Shown one piece after another: positions 50,038 to 57,692 of a DNA stretch of 64,000 nt. The stretch lies in the NCBI RefSeq assembly GCF_039519235.1, contig NZ_CP154351.1, positions 1,240,001-1,304,000 on the forward strand, given 5' to 3'. Numbering within the stretch: the stretch's first letter is position 1; the number at the start of each line of letters is the position of its first letter. A model generated the notes under the pieces. The model was not told the DNA's origin. It ran no database searches and saw only the letters and a program-made list of their open reading frames with translations. The stretch is from Micrococcus sp. 2A. Its GTDB lineage: Bacteria; Actinomycetota; Actinomycetes; Actinomycetales; Micrococcaceae. Both the position numbers and the translations under genes were made by a program.

Positions 50038-50360
50038 CCGAGGCCGCCGCGCAGACGCCCACGGAGGACGTCCGTGAGGCCCTCAAGGACGTCATCGACC
50101 CCGAGCTCGGGGTGAACGTGGTGGACCTGGGCCTGCTCTACGGCCTGCACTACGCCGAGGACGGCGCGCTGCTCGTGGACATGACCCTGACCACCGCCGC
50201 GTGCCCCCTCACCGAGGAGATCGAGGACCAGGTCTCGCGCGCCATCGGCACCATGGTGGACGAGTGGCGCCTGAACTGGGTCTGGATGCCGCCGTGGGGT
50301 CCCGAGCGGATCACCGAGGACGGCAAGGACCAGATGCGGGCCCTCGGCTTCAACATCTGA
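50034..50360 (+). CDS. sufT: Metal-sulfur cluster biosynthesis protein (DUF59/SufT)
   Basis: 108 residues. The MIP18/DUF59 core: ALKDVIDPELGVNVVDLGLLYGL and DMTLTTAACPLTEEIEDQV with the conserved Cys. SufT helps maturation of Fe-S proteins. It directly follows sufC, where many actinobacteria have sufS and sufU; these are missing here. The gene ends at a 28-bp hairpin. Confidence 0.92.
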   Translation: MTEAAAQTPTEDVREALKDVIDPELGVNVVDLGLLYGLHYAEDGALLVDMTLTTAACPLTEEIEDQVSRAIGTMVDEWRLNWVWMPPWGPERITEDGKDQMRALGFNI

Positions 50361-50372
50361 CCCAGCCCCGGT

Positions 50373-50432
50373 CCCGGAACGACGTCGGGCCCCCACCTCC
50401 GCGCGGAGGTGGGGGCCCGACGTCGTTCCGGG
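50373..50432. terminator. 28-bp hairpin between the suf operon and the convergent metallopeptidase gene
   Basis: 50373-50400 pairs with 50405-50432 without mismatch around a GCGC loop. It is the longest perfect stem I found and serves both genes. Confidence 0.85.
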
Positions 50433-50451
50433 GAGACCGCGGGAAGCGCCC

Positions 50452-51393
50452 TCAGATGTCCAGCGTGCTCGCGGTGAACGTGTTGCACTGCTGGATGTCC
50501 GGCTCGGCCTGGCGGCCGTTCTGGTAGCCGCGCATGAACCAGCCCATGCGCTGCTCCGAGGTGCCGTGCGTGAAGCTGTGCGGGTCGACGCGGCCGCGGG
50601 CCTGCTCCTGGATGTGATCGTCGCCCACGGAGGCCGCTGCGTCGATCGCCTGGCGCAGCTGCGCGTCCGAGATGGGCTGCAGGAACGGCTCCCCGGACTC
50701 CGGGTCCGTGGTCACCGTGCCGTGGCCGGCCCACATGCCGGCGAAGCAGTCGGCCTGGAGCTCGGCCTTCACCGAGCCCGAGGTGGCGCCCGTCGTGCCG
50801 TCCCGCGAGTACTCCAGGTAGCCGACCACGTTCTGCACGTGGTGGCCGTACTCGTGCGCGACGATGTACTCCTCGGCCAGGGGGCCGCCCTCGGCGCCGA
50901 AGTCGCGCTGGAGGGTGCCGAAGAAGGACGTGTCGAAGTACATCGACTCGTCGGAGGGGCAGTAGAACGGGCCGGTGTCCGAGGACGCGGCGCCGCAGCC
51001 GGTGTTCACCTGGCCGGAGAACAGGGTGAGTTTCGGCTCGCGCCAGTCGATGTTGGAGTACCGGCCGAGGTACCCGCCCCAGAACTGGTCGGCGGCCTCG
51101 GTGGTGGCGATCACGCGGCAGTCCACGTTGCGGTTCGCGTCGTCGCCGGTGCTGCACTCCGACGGGGAGACCGGCTGGTCCGTGCCCCCCGTGGTCTGCT
51201 GCTGGTACTGGCCCTGGCCGGAGGTGGCCGAGCCGGTGTCGATGCCGAGCTGGTCGGCCAGCCCGGGCGCGAAGATGGCCAGGAGCAGCGCCAGCAGGCC
51301 GCCGCCGCCGCCGATCGCGGCGCCCCGGCCGAGGCCCCCGCCGCCGCCGGAGGCGCGGCCCGCGTCGAGCTGCACGTTGGAGTTGAAGGTCAT
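50452..51393 (-). CDS. Neutral zinc metallopeptidase (YpfJ-like)
   Basis: 313 residues. It starts MTFNSNVQLDAGRASGGGGG, a Gly-rich region, then one membrane helix (about 30-50), then an outside domain with the zincin motif HEYGHH near residue 180 and a third-ligand Glu region (ELQADCFAG). Cys residues (SECSTGD, DCRV, NTGCG, YCPS) suggest disulphides outside the cell. The family is YpfJ/KPN_02809; no substrate is known. ATG 51393 is 8 bases after TAGACT, a leaderless promoter whose upstream part has been replaced by the IS481 element. Confidence 0.88.
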   Translation of the reverse strand: MTFNSNVQLDAGRASGGGGGLGRGAAIGGGGGLLALLLAIFAPGLADQLGIDTGSATSGQGQYQQQTTGGTDQPVSPSECSTGDDANRNVDCRVIATTEAADQFWGGYLGRYSNIDWREPKLTLFSGQVNTGCGAASSDTGPFYCPSDESMYFDTSFFGTLQRDFGAEGGPLAEEYIVAHEYGHHVQNVVGYLEYSRDGTTGATSGSVKAELQADCFAGMWAGHGTVTTDPESGEPFLQPISDAQLRQAIDAAASVGDDHIQEQARGRVDPHSFTHGTSEQRMGWFMRGYQNGRQAEPDIQQCNTFTASTLDI

Positions 51394-51401
51394 GAGGCCT
51401 G

Positions 51402-51407
51402 AGTCTA
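51402..51407 (-). promoter_or_regulatory. -10 box TAGACT of the metallopeptidase gene, abutting the IS
   Basis: Minus-strand TAGACT overlaps the left target duplication. It is 8 bases before ATG 51393. Its natural -35 has been displaced by the element, so expression may be altered. Confidence 0.55.
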
Positions 51408-51409
51408 GA
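51404..51409. repeat. Left 6-bp target-site duplication TCTAGA of the IS
   Basis: TCTAGA lies directly outside the left end and again directly outside the right end (52504-52509). It fits the NCTAGN target preference of IS481 elements. Confidence 0.85.
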
Positions 51410-51432
51410 TGTGATGTCCAGGGACGTTGTTG
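51410..51432 (+). repeat. Left terminal inverted repeat of the IS
   Basis: 23 bases beginning TGTGATGTCCAGGGA; it matches the reverse complement of 52481-52503 except at position 16 (C versus G). Confidence 0.9.
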
Positions 51433-51512
51433 CGTGAACAGCTGACAGGCGAAGGCCTCCTGTTGCGAGAGTGGAGTTGTCGAGAAACCGCTCACGCGAA
51501 CAGAAGGCCTTC

Positions 51513-52508
51513 ATGTCCCACGCTAACGCCGCCCTGACCCCTCGCGCCCGCCTACGCCTGGCCAAGCTCATCGTCGAGGAGCACTGGCCGGTCGCCACCG
51601 CGGCCAAGATGTTCATGGTCTCCCCACCCACCGCACGCAAATGGGCCACACGCTTCCGGGCCGAGGGACCTGCAGGGATGGCAGACCGGTCCAGCCGGCC
51701 GTCCACGATGCCGACCAGAACACCGCCGGCGGTGGTGAAACAGATCGTGGCCGCCCGATGGCGCCGACGCCTGGGGCCGGCACAGATCGCCGGAGAACTC
51801 AGGATGCCGGCCTCCACCGTCCATGCCGTGCTCGTGCGCTGCCGGATCAACCGCCTCGCCCGTCTGGACCGGGTCACCGGCGAGCCGATCCGCCGCTACG
51901 AGCACCCCCACCCCGGGTCGCTGATCCACGTCGACGTCACCAAGTTCGGGCGCATCCCCGACGGGGGCGGACACCGATTCGTCGGGCGCCAGCAGGGCCT
52001 GAAGCACCGCGCGGCGACCTCGGACCGCGAAGGAACCCGTGATGCCCGATACCAGCCCCGGCTCGGGGTGGGCTTTCTGCACACCGTGATCGATGATCAC
52101 TCCCGCTTCGCCTATGTCGAGATGCACTCCGATGAACGCAGCCAGACGGCCATCGCGGTGTTGCGCCGCGCGGTCGCCCACTTCGCGCGCCTGGGCGTGG
52201 AGGTGGAGCGGGTGCTCTCGGACAACGGCTCGGCCTACCGCTCGCATGCCTGGCGTGATGCCTGTGCCGAGCTCGGGATCAAGCCCAAGCGGACTCGGCC
52301 CTACCGGCCGCAGACGAACGGGAAGATTGAGCGGTTCCATCGCACGCTCGCTGACGGGTGGGCCTACGCCCGGTTCTACAGCTCAGAGACGGAGCGCAGG
52401 GCCGCGTTGCCTGGATGGCTGCACTTCTACAATCATCATCGCGTCCACTCCGCGATCGGTGCCGTGCCTGCCACCAGGCTCAACAACCTCCCTGGACATC
52501 ACATCTAG
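51513..52508 (+). CDS. IS481-family transposase
   Basis: 331 residues. N-terminal helix-turn-helix (ARLRLAKLIVEEHWPVATAA, then SPPTARKWATRF), a DDE catalytic core with Asp in LIHVDVTKFG, Asp in VLSDNGSAYRS and Glu in YRPQTNGKIERFHRTL. ATG 51513 has AGAAGG upstream; a GTG at 51471 is a possible longer start. The stop TAG (52506-52508) is not inside the element: the element ends at 52503 and the TAG comes from the TCTAGA target duplication. So the reading frame is closed by the host sequence. Confidence 0.93.
   Translation: MSHANAALTPRARLRLAKLIVEEHWPVATAAKMFMVSPPTARKWATRFRAEGPAGMADRSSRPSTMPTRTPPAVVKQIVAARWRRRLGPAQIAGELRMPASTVHAVLVRCRINRLARLDRVTGEPIRRYEHPHPGSLIHVDVTKFGRIPDGGGHRFVGRQQGLKHRAATSDREGTRDARYQPRLGVGFLHTVIDDHSRFAYVEMHSDERSQTAIAVLRRAVAHFARLGVEVERVLSDNGSAYRSHAWRDACAELGIKPKRTRPYRPQTNGKIERFHRTLADGWAYARFYSSETERRAALPGWLHFYNHHRVHSAIGAVPATRLNNLPGHHI
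52481..52503 (-). repeat. Right terminal inverted repeat of the IS
   Basis: Matches the left end over 23 bases with one mismatch. It overlaps the last transposase codons and contains TGGACA (52493-52498), a -35-like hexamer pointing out towards the ABC-F gene. Confidence 0.9.
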
Positions 52509-52520
52509 ACGGACTAGACT
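52493..52520 (+). promoter_or_regulatory. Possible hybrid promoter: IS-borne -35 with host -10 for the ABC-F gene
   Basis: TGGACA (52493-52498, in the IS end), spacer 16, TAGACT (52515-52520, host DNA). The TAGACT probably was the native -10 and the IS now supplies the -35. The leader to ATG 52613 is about 85 bases. Confidence 0.5.
52504..52509. repeat. Right 6-bp target-site duplication TCTAGA of the IS
   Basis: Second copy of the target. It supplies the TAG stop codon (52506-52508) for the transposase. Confidence 0.85.
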
Positions 52521-52612
52521 GGGGCGGCGCGGCCCCGGGCCCCTCGGCCCTTCGCGCGCCCTCGACCGGTCCGCTGCGGCCGCCCCCACACCCCCAGGAG
52601 CTCCACCCCCTC

Positions 52613-54211
52613 ATGCTCACCGTCACGGATCTCGAACTGCGCGTCGGCGCCCGCCTGCTCATGGACGAGGTGAACTTCCGCGTGGACAAGGGGGACAAGG
52701 TGGGCCTGGTGGGGCGCAACGGCGCCGGCAAGACCACCCTCACGAAGGTGCTCGCCGGCGGCGGACAGCCCGCCGGGGGGACCGTCACCCGCTCGGGTCG
52801 GATCGGCTACCTCCCGCAGGACCCCAAGGTGGAGGACATGGACCAGTCCGGCCGCGACCGGATCCTCTCCGCCCGGGACCTGGACCAGACCATCCGCCGC
52901 ATGCGCGCCGCGGAGGAGGGGATGGCGGCGGACGACGACGCCGAGCGCGAGAGGGCCATGAACCGGTACTCGCGGCTCGAAGCGGAGTTCGCCGCCCGCG
53001 GCGGGTACGCGGCCGAGTCCGAGGCCGCCCGGATCACCTCGAACCTGGGCCTGCCGGACCGCGTCCTGGACCAGCCGCTGCACACGCTCTCCGGCGGCCA
53101 GCGCCGCCGCGTGGAGCTCGCCCGCATCCTCTTCTCGGACGCGGACATCATGCTCCTCGACGAGCCCACCAACCACCTGGACCACGACTCGATCGTGTGG
53201 CTGCGCGAATACCTCAAGACGTACTCCGGCGGCCTGCTGATGATCAGCCATGATGTGGAGCTCATGGAGATGACCGTGAACAAGGTCCTCTACCTCGACG
53301 CCAACCGCCAGGTGATCGACGTCTACAACATGTCCTGGAAGAACTACCTGGCCCAGCGCCAGCAGGACGAGTCCCGCCGCCGCCGGGAGTTCGCCAACGC
53401 GGAGAAGAAGGCCTCCGCGCTGATCTCCCAGGCGGAGAAGATGCGGGCCAAGGCCACGAAGGCCGTGGCCGCGCAGAACATGATCAAGCGCGCCGAGCGC
53501 CTCATGCGGGACGTCGAGGGCGAGCGCGCGCAGGACCGCGTGGCCGCCATCCGCTTCCCCTCGCCGCAGCCCTCGGGCAAGACGCCGCTGCGCGCGGAGA
53601 ACCTCTCCAAGTCCTACGGATCGCTCGAGATCTTCACGGGCGTGGACCTGGCGATCGACCGCGGCTCCCGCGTGGTGATCCTGGGCTACAACGGCGCGGG
53701 CAAGACCACGCTGCTGCGCATGCTGGCCGGTGCCGAGACCCCGGACACGGGCGGCGTGGAGGCCGGGCACGGCCTCAAGCTCGGCTACTTCGCCCAGGAG
53801 CACGACACCCTCGACCAGGACGCCTCGGTGCTCGACAACATGCGCCACGCCGCGCCGCAGCTGGGGGACACCCAGGCGCGCACGCTGCTGGGCTCGTTCC
53901 TCTTCCAGGGCGACGACGTGGACAAGCCCGCGCGGGTGCTCTCCGGCGGCGAGAAGACCCGCCTGGCCCTGGCCACGCTCGTGGCGTCCTCCGCGAACGT
54001 CCTGCTGCTCGACGAGCCCACCAACAACCTCGACCCCGCCAGCCGCGAGGAGATCCTCAACGCGCTGCGCCGGTACGAGGGCGCCGTGGTGCTCGTGACC
54101 CACGACGAGGGTGCCGTCCAGGCGCTCGCCCCGGAGCGCGTGGTGCTGCTGCCGGACGGCGTCGAGGACCTCTGGAACGACGACTACCTGGACCTCATCA
54201 CCCTGGCCTGA
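52613..54211 (+). CDS. ABC-F family ATPase (ribosome-associated)
   Basis: 532 residues with two ABC modules and no membrane segments: Walker A GRNGAGKTT (about 34-42) and GYNGAGKTT (about 353-361), signatures TLSGGQRRRVELA and VLSGGEKTRLALA, and LLDEPTNHLD and LLDEPTNNLD. A charged linker (YLAQRQQDESRRRREFANAEKK, about 245-266) joins them. ABC-F proteins act at the ribosomal exit site; this looks like a housekeeping form, but a resistance form cannot be excluded. AGGAG (52596-52600) precedes ATG 52613. The IS now lies in its promoter. Confidence 0.9.
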   Translation: MLTVTDLELRVGARLLMDEVNFRVDKGDKVGLVGRNGAGKTTLTKVLAGGGQPAGGTVTRSGRIGYLPQDPKVEDMDQSGRDRILSARDLDQTIRRMRAAEEGMAADDDAERERAMNRYSRLEAEFAARGGYAAESEAARITSNLGLPDRVLDQPLHTLSGGQRRRVELARILFSDADIMLLDEPTNHLDHDSIVWLREYLKTYSGGLLMISHDVELMEMTVNKVLYLDANRQVIDVYNMSWKNYLAQRQQDESRRRREFANAEKKASALISQAEKMRAKATKAVAAQNMIKRAERLMRDVEGERAQDRVAAIRFPSPQPSGKTPLRAENLSKSYGSLEIFTGVDLAIDRGSRVVILGYNGAGKTTLLRMLAGAETPDTGGVEAGHGLKLGYFAQEHDTLDQDASVLDNMRHAAPQLGDTQARTLLGSFLFQGDDVDKPARVLSGGEKTRLALATLVASSANVLLLDEPTNNLDPASREEILNALRRYEGAVVLVTHDEGAVQALAPERVVLLPDGVEDLWNDDYLDLITLA

Positions 54212-54230
54212 GCGGCCGGCCGGGGCCGCT
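54211..54230. terminator. Small hairpin between convergent ABC-F and SURF1 genes
   Basis: AGCGGCC (54211-54217) pairs with GGCCGCT (54224-54230), overlapping both stop codons. It is short, so termination is uncertain. Confidence 0.4.
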
Positions 54231-55162
54231 CAGTCGAACAGCGCGTCCTCGGCCTGCTCGTCCGTGAGCCGTCCGTCCCGGCGGCGCCGCACGGGCTGGG
54301 GGCGCGGCGGGCGGCGGGCGGCGAACGTGCCGTCGTCGACGGCGTCCTCGAGGGCGTCCGCGCGGTCGTTGCGGGCGCGCATCCACGCCGAGTAGCCCCA
54401 CACGCCGAAGCCCATGGCCGCGAAGAGGTACCACTGGATGGCGTAGGAGAGGTGCGGGCCCTCGTCGAGCGTGGGCTCCACGAGCCTCTGCGGCGCGGTC
54501 TCCGCGGCCGGGTCCTCGCTCACCATGATCCCGTACGCGGTGTCCGCCACGGGCTCGCCGACGACGCGGCCGATCTCCGGCAGGTCGATCGAGGCGACCT
54601 GCCCCTCGGGGGCGTCGCGGTCCAGGGTGGGCTCGCCGGGCTTGACGCGCACGACGGCGGACACCTCGCCCTCCGGCGGCGCCGGCACCACGTCGGGCCG
54701 TCCGGGGGTGTCGCCCACGGGCAGCCAGCCGCGGTCCACCACGACGACGACGCCCTCGTCCGTGCGGAACGGCACCAGCACCTCGTAGCCGGGGCGGCCG
54801 GCGCGGGGGCGGTTGCGGGCGATCAGCGTCTCCTCCACGAGGTACTCCCCGCTCAGGGTCACGGGCGTCCACTCGTCCTGGGCGTCGAAGTCCGTGAACA
54901 TCCGCTCGGCCTCGGCGAACGGCACGGCGTCGTCGTCGTAGTTCTCCAGCACGCGGTTGACCTCGTGCATCTTCTGCACACGCCGGTCCCACTGCCACTG
55001 CGCGAGGTAGTGGCACGCGAACGCGAAGAGGACGCACACGAGGAGGCCGAGGATCCAGGGCCCCGTGGCGAGGAAGCCGAACCGCAGGCGGGGCAGGCGC
55101 TCCGTGGCCGTGTCCCCGGGGGGACGGCGGGAGCCGACGCGGGGGCCGGTGGCGGTGCTCAT
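54230..55162 (-). CDS. SURF1 family cytochrome oxidase assembly protein
   Basis: 310 residues. One helix near each end of the SURF1 domain (about 30-52 and 240-258), with the family marks WQWDRRVQKMHEVN, GYEVLVPF, VDRGWLPVG and SYAIQWYLFAAMGFGVWGY. It assists insertion of heme A into cytochrome c oxidase, so it fits functionally with ctaA and ctaB in this window. ATG 55162 overlaps the stop of the small gene upstream (ATGA). Confidence 0.9.
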   Translation of the reverse strand: MSTATGPRVGSRRPPGDTATERLPRLRFGFLATGPWILGLLVCVLFAFACHYLAQWQWDRRVQKMHEVNRVLENYDDDAVPFAEAERMFTDFDAQDEWTPVTLSGEYLVEETLIARNRPRAGRPGYEVLVPFRTDEGVVVVVDRGWLPVGDTPGRPDVVPAPPEGEVSAVVRVKPGEPTLDRDAPEGQVASIDLPEIGRVVGEPVADTAYGIMVSEDPAAETAPQRLVEPTLDEGPHLSYAIQWYLFAAMGFGVWGYSAWMRARNDRADALEDAVDDGTFAARRPPRPQPVRRRRDGRLTDEQAEDALFD

Positions 55163-55533
55163 GCGGGGACCTCATCGTCGGGGTGGTCGGGGTGGTCGGG
55201 GTGGTCGGGGGCCACGAGGGGCCGGACGCGGCGCAGGAAGCCGCGCGCCTCGAGGAAGTCCTCGAGGTGGGCGCGATGCTCGCGGCAGGCGAGCCACGTC
55301 TTGGTCCGCTCGGGAGCGTGCACGCGGGGGTTGTTCCACTCGAGCGCCCACACCGCGTCGGCGCGGCAGCCGCGGCGCGAGCACGGGTGCGGATCGCCGG
55401 GCCCGGCGGCCACGCCGGCGGGTCCCCCGACGGGCCCGGGCGTGGCGCCCGGAACGGAGCCCGGCGCGGGGGAGGACCCCGCGGCGAGGGCTCCGAGCAG
55501 GTCCATGCCGCCGAGCGGGCCCGCGGTGCTCAT
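55159..55533 (-). CDS. Small Cys/His protein of an actinobacterial family, function unknown
   Basis: 124 residues. The conserved part is PCSRRGCRADAVWALEWNNP followed by PERTKTWLACREHRAHLEDFL and ARGFLRRVRPL. Cys-x4-Cys and a later Cys-x2-His (CREH) look like a small zinc-binding site. I recall such proteins often carrying a doubtful 'acetone carboxylase' label; nothing here supports that enzyme. The N-terminal third is Pro/Gly-rich. The C-terminus is a DHP repeat encoded by a 9-base tandem repeat. It overlaps both SURF1 and the DUF3099 gene by 4 bp, so a shared membrane or oxidase role is possible. Confidence 0.7.
   Translation of the reverse strand: MSTAGPLGGMDLLGALAAGSSPAPGSVPGATPGPVGGPAGVAAGPGDPHPCSRRGCRADAVWALEWNNPRVHAPERTKTWLACREHRAHLEDFLEARGFLRRVRPLVAPDHPDHPDHPDDEVPA
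55177..55209 (-). repeat. 9-bp tandem repeat, about 3.7 copies
   Basis: The plus-strand unit GTCGGGGTG encodes Asp-His-Pro repeats at the C-terminus of the small Cys/His protein. Confidence 0.85.
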
Positions 55534-55925
55534 GCGCCCGCCTCCCCACCGGTCCGCGGCCCGGGCAGGGCCCGGCGCCGGTCGAGGACGGGGTCCGCCA
55601 CGACGTCGCCCGTCAGGACCACGGGCTGCGGCGCCGCGGGGCCGGACTCCTCGGGGACGGGGAGGGCGGCGGCGCCCGAGTCCACGCGGCGCAGCGTGCC
55701 GGAGCGCTCGGGGCCGGCGTTGTTCACGGAGACCACCGCGATGTAGGGCAGGGCCACGGCGCCCAGGATGAGCGCGAGCTGGAGCCAGCCGTGCGTGAAG
55801 AGGGCGGCCACGAAGCACAGCGTGCGGACGCCCATCTGGAGGAGGTAGACGCGCATGCGGTGCGAGCGGTCCTCGCTGCGGGCCGGCGCGGCGGTGGTGA
55901 CCCCCTGGACCGGGCGGGTGGTCAT
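55530..55925 (-). CDS. DUF3099 family membrane protein
   Basis: 131 residues. After DRSHRMRVYLLQMGVRTLCF come two adjacent membrane helices (about 33-75), then the conserved AVVSVNNAGPE and a soluble Pro/Ala tail. DUF3099 proteins are small actinobacterial membrane proteins with no known function. CAGGAGGTG precedes ATG 55925. It leads a coupled run: DUF3099, the Cys/His protein, SURF1. Confidence 0.75.
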   Translation of the reverse strand: MTTRPVQGVTTAAPARSEDRSHRMRVYLLQMGVRTLCFVAALFTHGWLQLALILGAVALPYIAVVSVNNAGPERSGTLRRVDSGAAALPVPEESGPAAPQPVVLTGDVVADPVLDRRRALPGPRTGGEAGA

Positions 55926-56058
55926 GGCGTCACCTCCTGCACGGCGTCCGGGGGCGGGTCCCGGCACGACGGCACACGTAGAGTGGTGGTTCACGGCGGC
56001 GGGCGGGCGCTTCGCGTCCGCCTCGGACGGCTCTCAGAGCCGACCGCCGGTCGATGTC

Positions 56059-56852
<794 letters not shown>

Positions 56853-56896
56853 CCCGCCCCCTCACCCTTCCCACCCCAGGCAGAAAGGCCCCGAGC

Positions 56897-57661
56897 ATGA
56901 CTGAGACAGACCTCACCGGACGCGGCGTCGTCGTCACCGGCTCCTCCCGCGGCATCGGCGCGGAGACCGCGCGGCTGCTGGCCGCCCGCGGCGCCGGCGT
57001 CGTGGTGAACTACCGCCAGAAGGCCCCGCGCGCGAACAAGGTGGTCGCCGCCATCGAGGAGGCCGGAGGCCGCGCCGTGGCCGTGGGCGGCGACGTCACG
57101 AAGGCCGAGGACCGCGCCGCCCTGCTCGACGCCGCCGTCGAGGCGTTCGGCTCGCTGGACGTGCTCGTGCTCAACGCCTCCGGCGGCATGGAGTCCCAGT
57201 TCGGCGAGGACTACGCCATGACGCTCAACCGGGACGCGCAGGCCGCCCTCGCGGACGCCGCCCTCGAGCGGATGGGGGAGGGTGGGCAGATCGTGTTCGT
57301 CACCTCGCACCAGGCGCACTTCATCGATGAGGTGGACACCATGGAGTCCTACGAGCCCGTGGCCCGCTCCAAGCGCGCCGGAGAGCTCGCGCTGCGCGAG
57401 CGCATCCCCGCGTTCGCGGAGAAGGGCGTGGGCTTCGCGGTGGTCTCGGGCGACATGATCGAGGGCACCATCACCGCCACGCTGCTCAACCGCGCGGAGC
57501 CGGGCGCCATCGAGGCGCGCCGTGAGGCGGCCGGGAAGCTGTACACGGTGGAGGAGTTCGCGTCCGAGGTGGCCGCCCTGGTGGGGCGCACCGACCTCGA
57601 GGTGGGCCACACCGAGCTCGTGGGCGGCGCCCGCGACTTCCTGGCCCGCCACCGGGGCTGA
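56897..57661 (+). CDS. SDR-family oxidoreductase with an atypical catalytic site
   Basis: 254 residues. The NAD(P) motif TGSSRGIGAETARLL and NASGGM are normal. In the active-site area Ser137 is present (VFVTSHQ), but the segment reads YEPVARSKRAGE: Lys159 is four residues after Val155, not after Tyr, and the only Tyr (152) is seven residues before Lys. So the YxxxK pair is not canonical. It may use a shifted Tyr, or not be an oxidoreductase. It follows fabG by 44 bases, likely in one transcript. It is not an InhA-type enoyl reductase by motif. Confidence 0.75.
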   Translation: MTETDLTGRGVVVTGSSRGIGAETARLLAARGAGVVVNYRQKAPRANKVVAAIEEAGGRAVAVGGDVTKAEDRAALLDAAVEAFGSLDVLVLNASGGMESQFGEDYAMTLNRDAQAALADAALERMGEGGQIVFVTSHQAHFIDEVDTMESYEPVARSKRAGELALRERIPAFAEKGVGFAVVSGDMIEGTITATLLNRAEPGAIEARREAAGKLYTVEEFASEVAALVGRTDLEVGHTELVGGARDFLARHRG

Positions 57662-57671
57662 GTCGCCGGCG

Positions 57672-57692
57672 GCTCGGGCTCAGAGCCCGAGC
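57672..57692. terminator. Hairpin between convergent SDR and serB
   Basis: GCTCGGGCT (57672-57680) pairs with AGCCCGAGC (57684-57692); the loop CAG includes part of the serB stop. Confidence 0.6.

Larger units (their letters stand above)
51410..52503 (+). mobile_element. IS481-family insertion sequence (1094 bp)
   Basis: The ends are TGTGATGTCC... and ...GGACATCACA, in 23-base inverted repeats (51410-51432 and 52481-52503) with one mismatch. A single transposase fills it, and a TCTAGA duplication flanks it. It separates the metallopeptidase gene from the ABC-F gene, inside what was their shared divergent promoter region. It looks complete and the near-perfect ends suggest recent insertion. 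By eye its base composition is less GC-rich than its neighbours. Confidence 0.92.

Noticed and set aside
51404..51432. Counting TCTAGA as part of the IS inverted repeats
   Set aside because: TCTAGA is its own reverse complement, so it extends the match by chance. Element ends of the TGT/ACA type and the NCTAGN target preference place it outside as a target duplication.
51394..52612. IS as part of a larger mobile island
   Set aside because: Flanking genes are housekeeping in type and composition, with no integrase, att site or second IS copy within the window.
52613..54211. ABC-F gene as a dedicated antibiotic-resistance gene
   Set aside because: It has no long resistance-type interdomain loop that I can identify. 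Housekeeping ABC-F ATPases fit as well, so resistance is not claimed.
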